In this document: positions 8,198 to 17,968 of the stretch, piece after piece
How positions within the stretch are numbered: the stretch's first letter is position 1
Layout: every line of letters starts with the position of its first letter
From: an uncultured Modestobacter sp.
GTDB lineage: Bacteria; Actinomycetota; Actinomycetes; Mycobacteriales; Geodermatophilaceae
Length of the DNA: 64,000 nt
Assembly (NCBI RefSeq): GCF_947486615.1
Contig: NZ_CANKUD010000015.1
Location: 1-64,000 of the forward strand
Direction: 5' to 3'
Program-made: the position numbers and the translations under genes
The notes under the pieces: model-generated
Told to the model about the DNA's origin: nothing
What the model saw: the letters and a program-made list of their open reading frames with translations, nothing else
Databases searched by the model: none

Positions 8198-9523
8198 ATG
8201 CGCACCAGATCACTGGCCGGCGCCGCAGCGTCGGCGTTCGCGCTGAGCCTGCTGGCCACCACCCCGGCCGCGGCGGACGAGCCACGACGCACCGGCGACG
8301 GCAACCTGGTCCTCTCGGTGACCACCGCCCAGGACAGCACCGACGCCCGACCCGGTGACGGGAGCTGCGCCGACGCGGCGGGCGACTGCTCGCTGCGGGC
8401 CGCAGTGCAGGAGGTGAACGCCTCCGGCGGCGGCACCGTCGTCCTCGGGCGGGGGACCCACCGGCTCACCCTGCGCGGCACCGGTGAGGACGCCGCGGCC
8501 ACCGGCGACCTCGACGTCACCACCCGGATCGTGCTCGACGGCCGCGGGGCGCGGATCGACGGGCAGCGCCTGGACCGTGTCCTCGACGTGCTGCCCGGTG
8601 GCTCGCTGACGCTCACCGACGTCACCGTGACCGGCGGTGCGGCGCAGGGGACCGGTCTCCCGGCGTCCGGTGGCGGGGTGCGGAACGCGGGCACGCTCGT
8701 CGTCGACCGCAGCACGATCACCGGCAACTCCGCGGTCCGGGCCGGCGGCGGGATCGAGGCGTCACCGGGTTCCACCACGACCGTCGACCGCTCGACGCTG
8801 TCGCGGAACAGCACCGGTGCCGGGCCGGGCAACGGCGGCGGCCTGCACCTGACCGGCGCCGGCACCGTGCACGTCTCGCGCAGCACCGTCTCGGGCAACA
8901 CCGCGGCCGCCGAGGGCGGGGGCCTGTGGAACTCCGGGGCCGGCAGCATGACCGTGGACCGGACCACCGTCTCCGGCAACACCGCCAGCGGTGACGAGGC
9001 CACGATGGGCGGTGGCGGCCTGTTCCAGGAGGCCGGGCCGACCGGGACGCTGACCGTCACGCGGTCGGAGGTCACCGGCAACGTGGCCGACGGCGCGGCC
9101 GGTTCCGGCGGCGGGATCCTCAACGACCAGGCCACGCTCGTCGTCGAGCGGACCCGGATCGAGGGGAACTCGGCGCGCCGCGCCGGCGGCGGCATCGAGG
9201 CGAACGTCGGCCGGACGACGCTGGAGCGCACCGACCTCGTCGGCAACGTGACCGGGGCGGCCCCGGGCAACGGCGGCGGACTGCACGTCACCGGCGCCGG
9301 GACCGTGCGCATCGACCGCGGTCAGGTGACCGGCAACCGGGCGGCCAACGACGGCGGCGGGCTGTGGAACTCCCCGACCGGCACGATGACCGTGCAGCGG
9401 ACGGCGATCCGGGGCAACACCGCGGCCGGCGAGGGGAACGACGTCTACCAGGAGGTCGGCCCCGACGGCACCGCCAGCGGCACCTTCACCGTCGACGGTC
9501 GACGGGTCCCCGCCGGCGGCTGA
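8198..9523 (+). CDS. secreted right-handed beta-helix repeat protein
   Basis: A 441-residue exported protein. Residues 1-26 form a Sec signal peptide (RTR, hydrophobic AAASAFALSLLA, cleavage near AAA-DEP). The mature part starts with a CSLRAAVQEVN block typical of the CSLREA/parallel beta-helix group (residues about 67-80) and continues with about ten copies of a turn motif of the type V-x-R-S-T-x-S-G-N-T-A-x-x-G-G-G-L, giving a pectate-lyase-like solenoid. The ATG at 8198 is preceded by GAGGGAG. No catalytic residues could be assigned; adhesion or polysaccharide binding are possibilities. A long upstream open frame is rejected for lack of a signal peptide at its start. Confidence 0.82.
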   Translation: MRTRSLAGAAASAFALSLLATTPAAADEPRRTGDGNLVLSVTTAQDSTDARPGDGSCADAAGDCSLRAAVQEVNASGGGTVVLGRGTHRLTLRGTGEDAAATGDLDVTTRIVLDGRGARIDGQRLDRVLDVLPGGSLTLTDVTVTGGAAQGTGLPASGGGVRNAGTLVVDRSTITGNSAVRAGGGIEASPGSTTTVDRSTLSRNSTGAGPGNGGGLHLTGAGTVHVSRSTVSGNTAAAEGGGLWNSGAGSMTVDRTTVSGNTASGDEATMGGGGLFQEAGPTGTLTVTRSEVTGNVADGAAGSGGGILNDQATLVVERTRIEGNSARRAGGGIEANVGRTTLERTDLVGNVTGAAPGNGGGLHVTGAGTVRIDRGQVTGNRAANDGGGLWNSPTGTMTVQRTAIRGNTAAGEGNDVYQEVGPDGTASGTFTVDGRRVPAGG

Positions 9524-9543
9524 CCGCTGCCTGACTGCACACC

Positions 9544-9579
9544 GGCCGCGCCGGTCGGCTCCCGCCGACCGGCGCGGCC
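9544..9579. terminator. bidirectional hairpin terminator
   Basis: A perfect 16-bp inverted repeat (9544-9559 with 9564-9579, loop TCCC) lies 20 bp after the beta-helix gene. It can serve the beta-helix gene and the oppositely directed anti-sigma gene. The remaining sequence to 9756 shows nothing recognisable. Confidence 0.75.
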
Positions 9580-9756
9580 GTCGCGTGCCCCGGAGGACGG
9601 TCGGGCCCCGTGGCCCGGCCGGCCTCCAGCTGCCGATCACCCGCACGCACCTGTGCGGACGACGGCGCGGTACGCCCCGGCGACGGAGGCAAGGCGTCCC
9701 GCCTACGGGACAGGTGGTCGCCGAGGTGTACGGCCCGGGCGGCCGCCGCGTTCAGC

Positions 9757-10440
9757 TCAGAACGTGGAGGTCAGGACCACCGCGCCCGAGGCGTCCAGCA
9801 CCGCGAAGCCGGCGGCGTCCTCCCGCAGCACCGAGGAGTTGAGGTTGCAGTCGAGCTGCTGGCTCCCCACACCGATGAACTGCCCGGCCGGGACCTCGCG
9901 GCCGGCCTCGTCGACCACCGTGACCCGGTACACCTGCCCCGCGGCGAACCCGGCACCGGACAGCTTCACCTCCACCCCCCAGGTGTGCGGGACGACGTCG
10001 GCGGTCGCGCGCACCCCCTCCGCGACCACCGCCACCGCGACCGGCTCCAGCGGCGGCGCCGGCGGCAGCGGGCGGCTCAGCCAGCCCACGCCGAACGCCG
10101 CCGCGGCGATCACCGCGACGGCCCCGGCCGCGGCCCACCGGGTGCGGCGGGCACGCCGGGCGGCCAGGTCGACCGGGCCCGGGCCGGCCGCGGCGATCCG
10201 GGCCAGGACGGCGTCGGCCAGCTCCGGCGGCGGGGCGGGCTGGTCGTCGAGCCGGTCGGGGTCGACGCCGGCCAGCCGCCCGGCGAGCGGGGTCAGCTCG
10301 GCCAGCTCCGCCCGGCAGGCGGCGCAGCCGTCGAGGTGCGCCCGGACGGCGGCGCGCTCCTCGGGGGTGCCGTGCCCCAGGGCGTACACCCCGAGCTGCT
10401 CGCGCAGTCGCCGGTGGGCGTCGCGCGACGGACCGGTCAC
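9757..10440 (-). CDS. anti-sigma factor (RskA-like, zinc-finger type)
   Basis: A 227-residue membrane anti-sigma factor. The N-terminal cytoplasmic domain has the ZAS motif H-x3-C-x2-C (HLDGCAAC, residues 35-42); a transmembrane helix spans about residues 102-121; the extracellular part (about 122-227) resembles the RskA C-terminal domain, with a proline-rich linker and the conserved ending AGFAVLDASGAVVLTSTF. It would hold the upstream-encoded ECF sigma factor at the membrane until cleaved. The GTG start overlaps the sigma gene stop by 4 bp. The signal sensed is unknown. Confidence 0.85.
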   Translation of the reverse strand: MTGPSRDAHRRLREQLGVYALGHGTPEERAAVRAHLDGCAACRAELAELTPLAGRLAGVDPDRLDDQPAPPPELADAVLARIAAAGPGPVDLAARRARRTRWAAAGAVAVIAAAAFGVGWLSRPLPPAPPLEPVAVAVVAEGVRATADVVPHTWGVEVKLSGAGFAAGQVYRVTVVDEAGREVPAGQFIGVGSQQLDCNLNSSVLREDAAGFAVLDASGAVVLTSTF

Positions 10441-10973
10441 GGTTCCACTCCCATCTCCTCCATCGCCAGACGCAGGGCCTTCAACCCGTAGAACACCCGG
10501 CTGCGCACCGTGCCCACCGGGACGCCGAGCTCGGCGGCCACCTCCGCGTGCGGCCGGCCGCGCAGGTGGGTCTGCACGATCGCCGTCCGGTGCTCGGGGC
10601 CGATCCGCCGCAGCGCCTCCTCCACCACCCACGCGTCGACGAGCCGCTCGTCCAGGCCGGGCCCGCTGGCCGCGGGTGGCTCGACGTCGTCGGTGAGGTC
10701 CCGCTGCCACGGCCGGACGGCGAAGCGGCGGGCCTCGTCGACGACCACGTTGCGGGCGATGGTGAACAGCCACGTGCGCAGGCTGGCCAGCTGCGGGTCG
10801 TAGGACCCGGCGGCGCGCCAGGCCCGCAGGAACACCTCCTGGACGACGTCCTGGGCGGCCCCGCCGTCACCCAGCTGGCGCAGCGCAAAGCGGTAGAGCT
10901 CCGGGCCGTGCGCGGCGTAGGCCGCCCGCACGTCCAGGACCTCGGTCTGGGCCGTTCCTCGGTGGCGCGCCAT
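10437..10973 (-). CDS. ECF-family RNA polymerase sigma factor (SigK-like)
   Basis: A 178-residue ECF sigma factor. Region 2 is at about residues 15-85 (QDVVQEVFLRAWRAA, LRTWLFTIARNVVVDEAR) and region 4 at about 120-170 (RIGPEHRTAIVQTHLRGRPHAEVAAELGVPVGTVRSRVFYGLKAL read in pieces). It is cotranscribed with its anti-sigma factor. The ATG at 10973 has GAGGGAG upstream. A GAACC-N16-CGTAAG element upstream resembles an ECF promoter, consistent with autoregulation. The SigK resemblance rests on the anti-sigma partner type. Confidence 0.9.
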   Translation of the reverse strand: MARHRGTAQTEVLDVRAAYAAHGPELYRFALRQLGDGGAAQDVVQEVFLRAWRAAGSYDPQLASLRTWLFTIARNVVVDEARRFAVRPWQRDLTDDVEPPAASGPGLDERLVDAWVVEEALRRIGPEHRTAIVQTHLRGRPHAEVAAELGVPVGTVRSRVFYGLKALRLAMEEMGVEP

Positions 10974-11023
10974 CGCGCTCCCTCGCCGGACCGTCGGAGC
11001 CCCCGGTGGGCTCCGTCGCAGTG

Positions 11024-11050
11024 CTTACGCACCCGACCGCCGATCGGTTC
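11024..11050 (-). promoter_or_regulatory. candidate ECF autoregulatory promoter
   Basis: On the minus strand GGTGAACC (the GAACC core at 11050-11046) is followed by 16 nt and CGTAAG (11029-11024). This matches the usual ECF pattern of an AAC-type -35 and a CGT-type -10. It lies about 50 nt before the sigma gene start. Confidence 0.55.
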
Positions 11051-11072
11051 ACCCGGGGCGGCCGGCCCCAGC

Positions 11073-13031
11073 TCACCGGACGACGGTGATCGGGGTGATG
11101 CCCTCCTCGGTGGGGAGCGGGAAGCCGAGCACCTGGGCGTAGAAGGACAGCTCGCCGTCCAGCGCGGTGCGGATGTTCTCGCCCTTGCGGAAGCCGTGCT
11201 GCTCACCGGCGAACAGCACGTAGGCGTGCGGTACGCCCTTGGCCCGCAGGGCCGCCACCATCATCTCCGCCTGCGCCGGGGGCACGACCTCGTCCTCGTC
11301 GCCCTGGAACACCGCCAGCGGGGTGTCGAGGGCGTCGGTGGCGTGGATCGGGGAGCGCTCGGCGTAGACCGCGGCGCCCTCGGGCCACGGCGCGATCAGG
11401 CCGTCGAGGTACCGGGACTCGAACGAGTGGGTGTCCGCGGCCAGCGCGGCCAGGTCGGCGACGCCGTAGTGGCTGGCCCCGGCGGCGAAGACCCCCGGGC
11501 GGAAGGTCAGCGCGGCCAGGGTGGTGTACCCGCCGGCGGAGCCGCCGCGGATCGCCATCCGGGCCGGGTCGACCCGCAGGCCGGCCGGGCCGTCCCCGGA
11601 GGAGAGGTACCGGGCGCAGGCGACGACGTCGTCCAGGTCGGCGATGCCCCACTGGCCCGTCAGCGCCTGGCGGTACCGGCGGCCGTAGCCGGTCGAGCCG
11701 CGGTAGTCGACGTCGGCGACGGCGAACCCGCGCGAGGTCCAGTACTGCACGCCCAGGTCCAGCACCGACCGGGCGGCGGCGGTCGGGCCGCCGTGCACCA
11801 GCACCAGCAGCGGCGGGAGCTCGCCGTCGGGGGCGGCGACCTCCGGGTTGGTCGGCGGGTAGACCAACGCGTGCGCCTCGGCCACGCCGCTGGGGCCGGG
11901 CTCGGTCGGGAAGGTGACGTGCACCGGGCGGGAGAACCAGGCCGGGTCGACCCCCAGGTCGCGGGCCGGGCGCAGCACCTCGGCGCGGCCGTCGGCCAGG
12001 GCGACCCGCAGCACGACCGGCTCGGAGGCCGGGCCGCCGGCCACGCAGACGACCGCGTCCCCGGCCGCCCGGACCTGCCCGAACGACGCGTGCTCCGAGG
12101 GCAGCTCGCGGACCGCGCCGTCGCCGTCCAGCACGGCCAGCCGGTCGGCACCGTCCCGGCCGTAGGCGAGCACCACCCGGCCGTCGTCGGTCAGGTCGAA
12201 CCGGCTCTGCCCGAACACCCACTGCGGGCCGGCGATGTCGCTGCCCACGTCCAGCACCAGCTCGGCCTCGCCGTGCGGCCGGCGTCGGTACAGCGACCAG
12301 ACGTCGGTGCGGTCACCCAGCCACCACAGCGTCGCGTCCGCGCCCCAGACCGGCTGGACGACCGACTCGCCCTGCCCGCCGGCGATCACGTGCTCACCGC
12401 CGGCGCCGTCCCGGACCACCAGCTGGGCGGCGTCCCACGGCATGTCCGGGTGATCCCAGCGCAGGAAGGCCAGTGCGGGGCCGCCGGGTTCCCGCCGCGG
12501 GTCGGAGACGAAGTCCGGGCCGCTCACCAGCACCTCGGTGGTGCCGTCGGCAGCGATCCGAACCACCTCGTGCACCACGTCGGCCGCCGCGCCGCCGGGG
12601 GAGTGGGTCTCCCGGACCGCAAGCACCCCGTCCCCGTCGGCGGACAGGTCGGCGAACCGGACACCGGCCGGGAACGCCGGCTCCGGGGTCACCGCGACCG
12701 GCTCCGTGCTGCCGGGGTCGACCCGGTACAGCCGCTGGTCGGCGTAGGAGGTGAACCACACGGTGCCGGCGGCCACGGTCCACGCGCCGCCGCCGTACTC
12801 GTGCACCCGGGTGCGGGCGTTCCACGGGGCCGGGAGCAGGTCGGTCGTCGTGCCGTCGGGGGAGCGGCGGACCAGCACCGTGCGGCCGCCCTCGCTGGGC
12901 CGGCCCTCGGCCCACCAGACGTCGTCCCCGTCGACCACCACCTCACCGAGCCGGGCGGCCGCCCGCACCACCACCTCGGAGGTGATCGGGGTCGGCCAGC
13001 TGCCGTGGGGGAGGGTCTGGTGTGCGGTCAC
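11073..13031 (-). CDS. S9 family prolyl oligopeptidase-type peptidase
   Basis: A 652-residue serine peptidase of family S9 (dipeptidyl aminopeptidase/acylaminoacyl-peptidase type). An N-terminal beta-propeller (about 20-390) precedes an alpha/beta-hydrolase domain with LLVLVHGGPT, the nucleophile motif GGSAGGY (Ser near 498), the acidic residue in FQGDEDEVVPP and the histidine in AGEQHGFRKG. No signal peptide is present, so it is probably cytoplasmic. The GTG at 13031 is supported by TAGCGT 6 nt upstream on the minus strand. It is divergent from ftsK, with only 82 bp between the start codons. Confidence 0.9.
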   Translation of the reverse strand: MTAHQTLPHGSWPTPITSEVVVRAAARLGEVVVDGDDVWWAEGRPSEGGRTVLVRRSPDGTTTDLLPAPWNARTRVHEYGGGAWTVAAGTVWFTSYADQRLYRVDPGSTEPVAVTPEPAFPAGVRFADLSADGDGVLAVRETHSPGGAAADVVHEVVRIAADGTTEVLVSGPDFVSDPRREPGGPALAFLRWDHPDMPWDAAQLVVRDGAGGEHVIAGGQGESVVQPVWGADATLWWLGDRTDVWSLYRRRPHGEAELVLDVGSDIAGPQWVFGQSRFDLTDDGRVVLAYGRDGADRLAVLDGDGAVRELPSEHASFGQVRAAGDAVVCVAGGPASEPVVLRVALADGRAEVLRPARDLGVDPAWFSRPVHVTFPTEPGPSGVAEAHALVYPPTNPEVAAPDGELPPLLVLVHGGPTAAARSVLDLGVQYWTSRGFAVADVDYRGSTGYGRRYRQALTGQWGIADLDDVVACARYLSSGDGPAGLRVDPARMAIRGGSAGGYTTLAALTFRPGVFAAGASHYGVADLAALAADTHSFESRYLDGLIAPWPEGAAVYAERSPIHATDALDTPLAVFQGDEDEVVPPAQAEMMVAALRAKGVPHAYVLFAGEQHGFRKGENIRTALDGELSFYAQVLGFPLPTEEGITPITVVR

Positions 13032-13037
13032 CCCGCC

Positions 13038-13043
13038 ACGCTA
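13038..13043 (-). promoter_or_regulatory. leaderless-type -10 box (S9 peptidase)
   Basis: On the minus strand TAGCGT is followed by GGCGGG and the GTG at 13031. Spacing of 6 nt indicates a leaderless transcript. Confidence 0.7.
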
Positions 13044-13101
13044 GCCAGCCGGGCGGGCGGACACGCGGCTCAGGATCGTCCAACTGGACGCTCCGGGGCC
13101 G

Positions 13102-13107
13102 TACCGT
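13102..13107 (+). promoter_or_regulatory. leaderless-type -10 box (ftsK)
   Basis: TACCGT is followed by CGACGC and the ATG at 13114. It shares the 82-bp divergent region with the S9 peptidase promoter. Confidence 0.75.
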
Positions 13108-13113
13108 CGACGC

Positions 13114-15630
13114 ATGCCTGCTCGCGCGACGACGTCGAACCGGGCGCCGGCTCGCGGGAGCGGCTCCTCGCGGCCCCGCGCCGCCGGCTCCACCGCCAAG
13201 AAGCGCCCCCCGGCCAAGCGGGGCGGCTCCACCGCCGCGCGCCGTCCGGCGCCGAAGAAGCAGGGCACCCTCGCCGGGAGCCTGTGGCGCGGCGCGTCCG
13301 GTGCCTGGGGCCTGCTGGCCAAGGGCGCCGGTGGGCTGGCCCGCTCGGTGGCCCGGCCCGCGGAGACCGAGCCGCTGGGCCCGGAGCACCGCCGCGACGG
13401 GGTGGGCCTGGCCGTCCTCGGCCTGGCGATCGTGCTGGGCGCGGCCACCTGGACCTCGGGCATCGGCCCGGTGGGGGAGGCGCTGGCCAACGGCGTCCGG
13501 TTCACCATCGGCGCGCTGACCGCCGTCCTGCCCGTCGTCCTGCTGCTGGTCGCCCTGCGGCTGCTGCGCCACCCCCCGCGCCCGGAGGCCCGCGGCCGGC
13601 TGATGATCGGCTGGCTGTGCGTCGTCGCCGCGGTCGTGGGCATCGCCCACGTCACCGGGCCCGACGTCGACGACGCCGACCGCTCCGGCGCCGGCGGCCT
13701 GCTCGGCTGGGCGGTGGGCATGCCGCTGACCGCCGGGGTGGGGCCGGTGGTCACCGTCCTGCTGCTGGTGCTGCTGGCCTTCTTCGGGTTGCTGGTCGTC
13801 ACCGCCACCCCGGTGCACCAGGTGCCCGAGCGGCTGCGTGAGTGGGTCGACCGCCAGCTGGGCCGCGACGACGAGTACGACGACTACGACGAGTACGAGG
13901 ACGAGGAGCCGGAGGAGGAGCCGGCGCCCCGCGGTCGCAAGGGCCGCAAGGCCGCCGCGGCCGCCTCCGTGCAGGACACCCTGGACACCGGGGTGATCGA
14001 CGTCGGTGCGCTGGACGAGGCACCGGAGGCCGTCGTCCACGAGCCGCCTCCGCCGCCGGAGCCGGTGCGCCGGCCGGCCGTGGTGGACCGGACCGCCCCG
14101 CCGGAGGACCTGCCGCCGATCGAGGAGCCCGAGCAGCTCCGGATCTCACCGGTCGAGGGCACGTACACGCTGCCCTCGGTCAGCGTGCTGCGGCCGGGCA
14201 CCCCGCCGCGGGCCAAGTCCAAGGCCAACGACGTCGCCATCGAGGCGATCACCGGCGTGCTCGAGCAGTTCAACATCGATGCCGCGGTCACCAGCTACAC
14301 CCGTGGCCCGACGGTGACCCGGTACGAGATCGAGCTGGGCAACGCGGTCAAGGTCGAGAAGATCACCGCGCTGACCAAGAACCTCGCCTACGCCGTCGCC
14401 AACGACAACATCCGGATCCTGGCCCCGATCCCCGGCAAGTCCGCGGTCGGCGTCGAGGTGCCCAACACCGACCGCGAGACGGTCAGCCTCGGCGACGTCA
14501 TGCGCTCCCAGGTGGCCAAGGCCGACCAGCACCCGATGCTGGTCGGGCTGGGCAAGGACATCGAGGGCGGCTTCGTCTGCGCCAACCTGGCGAAGATGCC
14601 GCACCTGCTGGTGGCCGGTGCCACCGGTGCCGGTAAGTCCAGCTGCATCAACTCGCTGCTGACCTCGCTGCTGCTGCGGGCCACCCCGGACCAGCTGCGG
14701 ATGATCCTGGTCGACCCGAAGATGGTCGAGCTGACGCCCTACGACGGCATCCCGCACCTGATCACGCCGATCATCACCGACCCCAAGAAGGCCGCCACCG
14801 CGCTGGCCTGGCTGGTGGAGGAGATGGAGCAGCGCTACCAGGACATGCGGGCCACCGGTGTGCGGCACATCGACGACTTCAACAAGAAGGTGGAGCGCGG
14901 GGAGATCACCGCCCCGCCGGGCAGCGAGCGGGTCTACCAGCCCTACCCCTACATCCTCACCATCGTCGACGAGCTCGCCGACCTCATGATGGTCGCCCCG
15001 CGCGACGTCGAGGAGTCGATCGTCCGGATCACCCAGAAGGCCCGCGCCGCCGGCATCCACCTGGTGCTGGCCACCCAGCGCCCCTCGGTCGACGTCGTCA
15101 CCGGCCTGATCAAGGCCAACGTGCCCTCGCGGCTGGCCTTCTCCACCTCCAGCCTCACCGACAGCCGGGTCATCCTCGACCAGCCGGGCGCGGAGAAGCT
15201 GATCGGCATGGGCGACGCGCTCTTCCTGCCGATCGGCGCCGGCAAGCCGATCCGCGTCCAGGGCGCCTACGTGTCCGACGCCGAGATCGAGGCGGTCGTC
15301 GAGTTCACCAAGCGGCAGGCCGAGCCGGAGTACCGCGAGGAGGTCTTCACCGCCGCGGCGGGGGAGAAGAAGGAGATCGACGAGGACGTCGGCGGCGACA
15401 TGGAGCTGCTGGTCCAGGCGATCGAGCTGGTGGTCACCAGCCAGTTCGGCTCCACCTCGATGCTGCAGCGCAAGCTGCGGGTCGGTTTCGCCAAGGCCGG
15501 CCGGCTGATGGACCTGATGGAGAGCCGCGGCATCGTCGGGCCGTCGGAGGGCTCCAAGGCCCGCGACGTGCTGGTCAAGCCCGACGAGCTGGAGTCGACC
15601 CTGTTCATCCTGCGCGGCGGCGGCGAGTAG
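13114..15630 (+). CDS. ftsK: DNA translocase FtsK
   Basis: An 838-residue FtsK/SpoIIIE DNA pump that moves chromosome ends away from the division septum. The N-terminus (1-85) is very Arg/Lys/Ala-rich; about four transmembrane helices lie at about 90-240; an acidic linker follows ([18 protein letters not shown] read in parts, near 250-270). The motor domain has Walker [10 protein letters not shown] near residues 503-511, Walker [12 protein letters not shown] and the [17 protein letters not shown] segment. The C-terminal winged-helix gamma domain ([20 protein letters not shown]) ends the protein. Leaderless-type promoter. Downstream lies a GAAGGACC repeat element. Confidence 0.95.
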   Translation: MPARATTSNRAPARGSGSSRPRAAGSTAKKRPPAKRGGSTAARRPAPKKQGTLAGSLWRGASGAWGLLAKGAGGLARSVARPAETEPLGPEHRRDGVGLAVLGLAIVLGAATWTSGIGPVGEALANGVRFTIGALTAVLPVVLLLVALRLLRHPPRPEARGRLMIGWLCVVAAVVGIAHVTGPDVDDADRSGAGGLLGWAVGMPLTAGVGPVVTVLLLVLLAFFGLLVVTATPVHQVPERLREWVDRQLGRDDEYDDYDEYEDEEPEEEPAPRGRKGRKAAAAASVQDTLDTGVIDVGALDEAPEAVVHEPPPPPEPVRRPAVVDRTAPPEDLPPIEEPEQLRISPVEGTYTLPSVSVLRPGTPPRAKSKANDVAIEAITGVLEQFNIDAAVTSYTRGPTVTRYEIELGNAVKVEKITALTKNLAYAVANDNIRILAPIPGKSAVGVEVPNTDRETVSLGDVMRSQVAKADQHPMLVGLGKDIEGGFVCANLAKMPHLLVAGATGAGKSSCINSLLTSLLLRATPDQLRMILVDPKMVELTPYDGIPHLITPIITDPKKAATALAWLVEEMEQRYQDMRATGVRHIDDFNKKVERGEITAPPGSERVYQPYPYILTIVDELADLMMVAPRDVEESIVRITQKARAAGIHLVLATQRPSVDVVTGLIKANVPSRLAFSTSSLTDSRVILDQPGAEKLIGMGDALFLPIGAGKPIRVQGAYVSDAEIEAVVEFTKRQAEPEYREEVFTAAAGEKKEIDEDVGGDMELLVQAIELVVTSQFGSTSMLQRKLRVGFAKAGRLMDLMESRGIVGPSEGSKARDVLVKPDELESTLFILRGGGE

Positions 15631-15632
15631 TT

Positions 15633-15694
15633 GAAGGACCTGCCTGCCCCCCACACCTCGCTGCGCTCGGCGCGGGCCCCTGCAGGCAGGCCGG
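15633..15694 (+). repeat. GAAGGACC hairpin repeat, copy 1
   Basis: It begins 2 bp after the ftsK stop with GAAGGACC, continues with a stem arm CCTGCCTGC (15639-15647), a core resembling ACACCTCGCTGCGCTCGGCG, and the partner arm GCAGGCAGG (15682-15690). The same head, core and hairpin layout recurs after clgR and pgi. It probably acts at the mRNA 3' end. Confidence 0.7.
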
Positions 15695-15756
15695 TACGGC
15701 GTGCGACCGCGGCGCCTGCTGCGGGCTGCACCGCCGGTCGCGCCCCGGACGGCGCG

Positions 15757-15762
15757 TAGGCT
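15757..15762 (+). promoter_or_regulatory. leaderless-type -10 box (rimO)
   Basis: TAGGCT is followed by GGGCAA and the GTG at 15769, 6 nt away. It supports the chosen start. Confidence 0.75.
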
Positions 15763-15768
15763 GGGCAA

Positions 15769-17274
15769 GTGCCAGCTCTGCCCCGCCCCATGACCTCACC
15801 GGAAGGGCAGCAGCTCGCCGCTGGCTCCTCCGGATCGCCGCGGCGGGTCGCCGTCGTCACCCTGGGTTGCGCCCGCAACGAGGTGGACTCCGAGGAGCTG
15901 GCCGGCCGGCTCGCCGGCGACGGCTACGAACTGGTGGCCGACGCCGAGGACGCCGACGCCGTGCTGGTGAACACCTGCGGCTTCATCGAGAGCGCCAAGA
16001 AGGACTCGGTCGACGCGATCCTCGCCGCCACCGACACCGGCGCCGAGGTGATCGCCGTGGGCTGCATGGCCGAGCGGTACGGCTCCGAGCTGGCCGGGGC
16101 GCTGCCGGAGGCCACGGTGCTCGGCTTCGACGACTACGGCGCGATCGGCGACCGGCTCGACGACGTCCTCACCGGCCGCCCGCTGGTGCCGCACACCCCG
16201 ACCGACCGGCGCACCCTGCTGCCGATCAGCCCGGTGGACCGCACCGCGGCGGTGCAGGCCCCCGACGCCCCTGCTATCCCCGGCCACGACTGGCTGCGCC
16301 GCAAGCGGCTGGCCAGCGGGCCCTCCGCCGCGCTGAAGATCGCCTCGGGCTGCGACCGGCGGTGCGCCTTCTGCGCCATCCCGGCCTTCCGCGGCTCGTT
16401 CGTCTCCCGCCCCGCCGCCGAGGTGCTGGGCGAGGCCCAGTGGCTGGCCTCCCAGGGCGTCACCGAGATCGTGCTGGTGAGCGAGAACTCCACCTCCTAC
16501 GGCAAGGACGTCGGCGACCTCCGCTCGCTGGAGAAGCTGCTCCCTGCGCTGGCCGCCGTCGAGGGCATCGTCCGGGTGCGGGTGGCCTACCTGCAGCCGG
16601 CCGAGCTGCGGCCCGGCCTGCTCGAGGTCATCGCCGCCACCCCGGGCGTCGCGCCCTACTTCGACCTCTCCTTCCAGCACTCCTCGCCCACGCTGCTGCG
16701 CCGGATGCGCCGCTTCGGTGGCACCGAGGACTTCCTGGGCATCATCGAGCGCGCCCGCTCCCTGGCGCCCGGCGCCGGCTTCCGCACCAACGTCATCCTC
16801 GGGTTCCCCGGCGAGACCGAGGACGACGTCGCCGAGCTGGAGCGGTTCCTGACCGAGGGCCGGCTCGACGCGGTCGGCGTCTTCGGCTACTCCGACGAGG
16901 ACGGCACCGAGGCGCTCGGCCTGCCCGGCAAGCTGGACCAGGAGGAGATCGACGCCCGCGTCCGGCGGATCACCGACCTGGTCGAGGAGCTCACCGCGCA
17001 GCGGGCGGAGGAGCGCATCGGCACCACCGTGGAGGTGCTGCTCACCGACGACCTGTCCGCGGTGACCGAGCCGGGCACCTGGGGCGGGCACGCTGCCCAC
17101 CAGGACCCCGACGCCGACGGCACCACCACGGTCAGCGGCGTGCCGGCCGGCGCCGTCGCCGGTCAGGTGGTCGTGGCCGAGGTCGTCGACACCGAGGGCG
17201 TCGACCTGGTCGCCCGCGCGCTGCCGTCGCCGTCCGGACTGTCCACCCCGATGGCCGTGTCGGCCGGGGTCTGA
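15769..17274 (+). CDS. rimO: ribosomal protein uS12 methylthiotransferase RimO
   Basis: A 501-residue radical-SAM enzyme that methylthiolates an aspartate of ribosomal protein S12. The N-terminal UPF0004 domain begins [17 protein letters not shown] and contains the three auxiliary cluster cysteines (CARN, NTCGF, GCMAERY). The radical-SAM cluster motif CDRRCAFC is near residues 195-202, followed by [10 protein letters not shown]-terminal TRAM-like region follows about residue 410. The sequence [10 protein letters not shown] separates it from MiaB, which is encoded separately at 48914. It is followed after 4 bp by pgsA. Confidence 0.94.
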   Translation: MPALPRPMTSPEGQQLAAGSSGSPRRVAVVTLGCARNEVDSEELAGRLAGDGYELVADAEDADAVLVNTCGFIESAKKDSVDAILAATDTGAEVIAVGCMAERYGSELAGALPEATVLGFDDYGAIGDRLDDVLTGRPLVPHTPTDRRTLLPISPVDRTAAVQAPDAPAIPGHDWLRRKRLASGPSAALKIASGCDRRCAFCAIPAFRGSFVSRPAAEVLGEAQWLASQGVTEIVLVSENSTSYGKDVGDLRSLEKLLPALAAVEGIVRVRVAYLQPAELRPGLLEVIAATPGVAPYFDLSFQHSSPTLLRRMRRFGGTEDFLGIIERARSLAPGAGFRTNVILGFPGETEDDVAELERFLTEGRLDAVGVFGYSDEDGTEALGLPGKLDQEEIDARVRRITDLVEELTAQRAEERIGTTVEVLLTDDLSAVTEPGTWGGHAAHQDPDADGTTTVSGVPAGAVAGQVVVAEVVDTEGVDLVARALPSPSGLSTPMAVSAGV

Positions 17275-17278
17275 GTCG

Positions 17279-17968
17279 ATGAGCGCGGTGGTACCGGGAG
17301 GGTCGGCCGACCCGGCGGCCACGCCACCGCAGACCGCCCGCCTGGTGAACCTGCCCAACGCCCTGACGCTGCTGCGGCTGGCCGTCGTGCCGTTGTTCGC
17401 CCTGCTGCTGCTCACCGACGGCGGGATGGACGACGGCCGCCGTTACTGGGCCACGCTGTTCTTCGCCCTGGCGATCATCACCGACCGGTACGACGGCATG
17501 ATCGCCCGCCGGCGCAACCAGGTCACCGAGTTCGGCAAGCTCGCCGACCCGATCGCGGACAAGGCGCTGACCGGCACCGCGCTGATCGGGCTGTCGGTGC
17601 TCGCGCTGCTGCCCTGGTGGGTGACGCTGACGATCCTGGTCCGCGAGGTGGGGGTGACCCTGCTGCGGTTCTGGGTGATCCGGCACGGGGTGATCGCCGC
17701 CAGCCGCGGCGGCAAGGCCAAGACGGTGCTGCAGGCCCTGGCGATCGGCATGTACATCCTGCCGATGAGCGGGGTGTTCGCCTCCGCCCGCTGGTGGGTG
17801 ATGGCCGCCGCGCTGGTGCTCACCGTGGTGACCGGGCTGGACTACGTCTACCGGGCGCTGACCCTGCGCCGCACCAGTGCCCGGGCGATGCAGGCCGCAG
17901 CCGCCCGGCGGGCCACGGCCGGTGACGAACCGGCCGCCGGGCAGGAGCGCCGGGACGACGCAGCGTGA
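17279..17968 (+). CDS. pgsA: CDP-diacylglycerol-glycerol-3-phosphate 3-phosphatidyltransferase
   Basis: A 229-residue membrane enzyme of the CDP-alcohol phosphatidyltransferase family making phosphatidylglycerolphosphate. The signature D-x2-D-G-x2-A-R-x8-G-x3-D-x3-D is visible from TDRYDGMIARR through EFGKLADPIADK (about residues 68-98). Several hydrophobic helices span residues 20-200, starting with NLPNALTLLRLAVVPLFALLL read in parts. The ATG is 4 bp after the rimO stop and the stop overlaps cinA by 4 bp, so rimO-pgsA-cinA are one operon. The position before clgR matches mycobacterial pgsA3. Confidence 0.92.
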   Translation: MSAVVPGGSADPAATPPQTARLVNLPNALTLLRLAVVPLFALLLLTDGGMDDGRRYWATLFFALAIITDRYDGMIARRRNQVTEFGKLADPIADKALTGTALIGLSVLALLPWWVTLTILVREVGVTLLRFWVIRHGVIAASRGGKAKTVLQALAIGMYILPMSGVFASARWWVMAAALVLTVVTGLDYVYRALTLRRTSARAMQAAAARRATAGDEPAAGQERRDDAA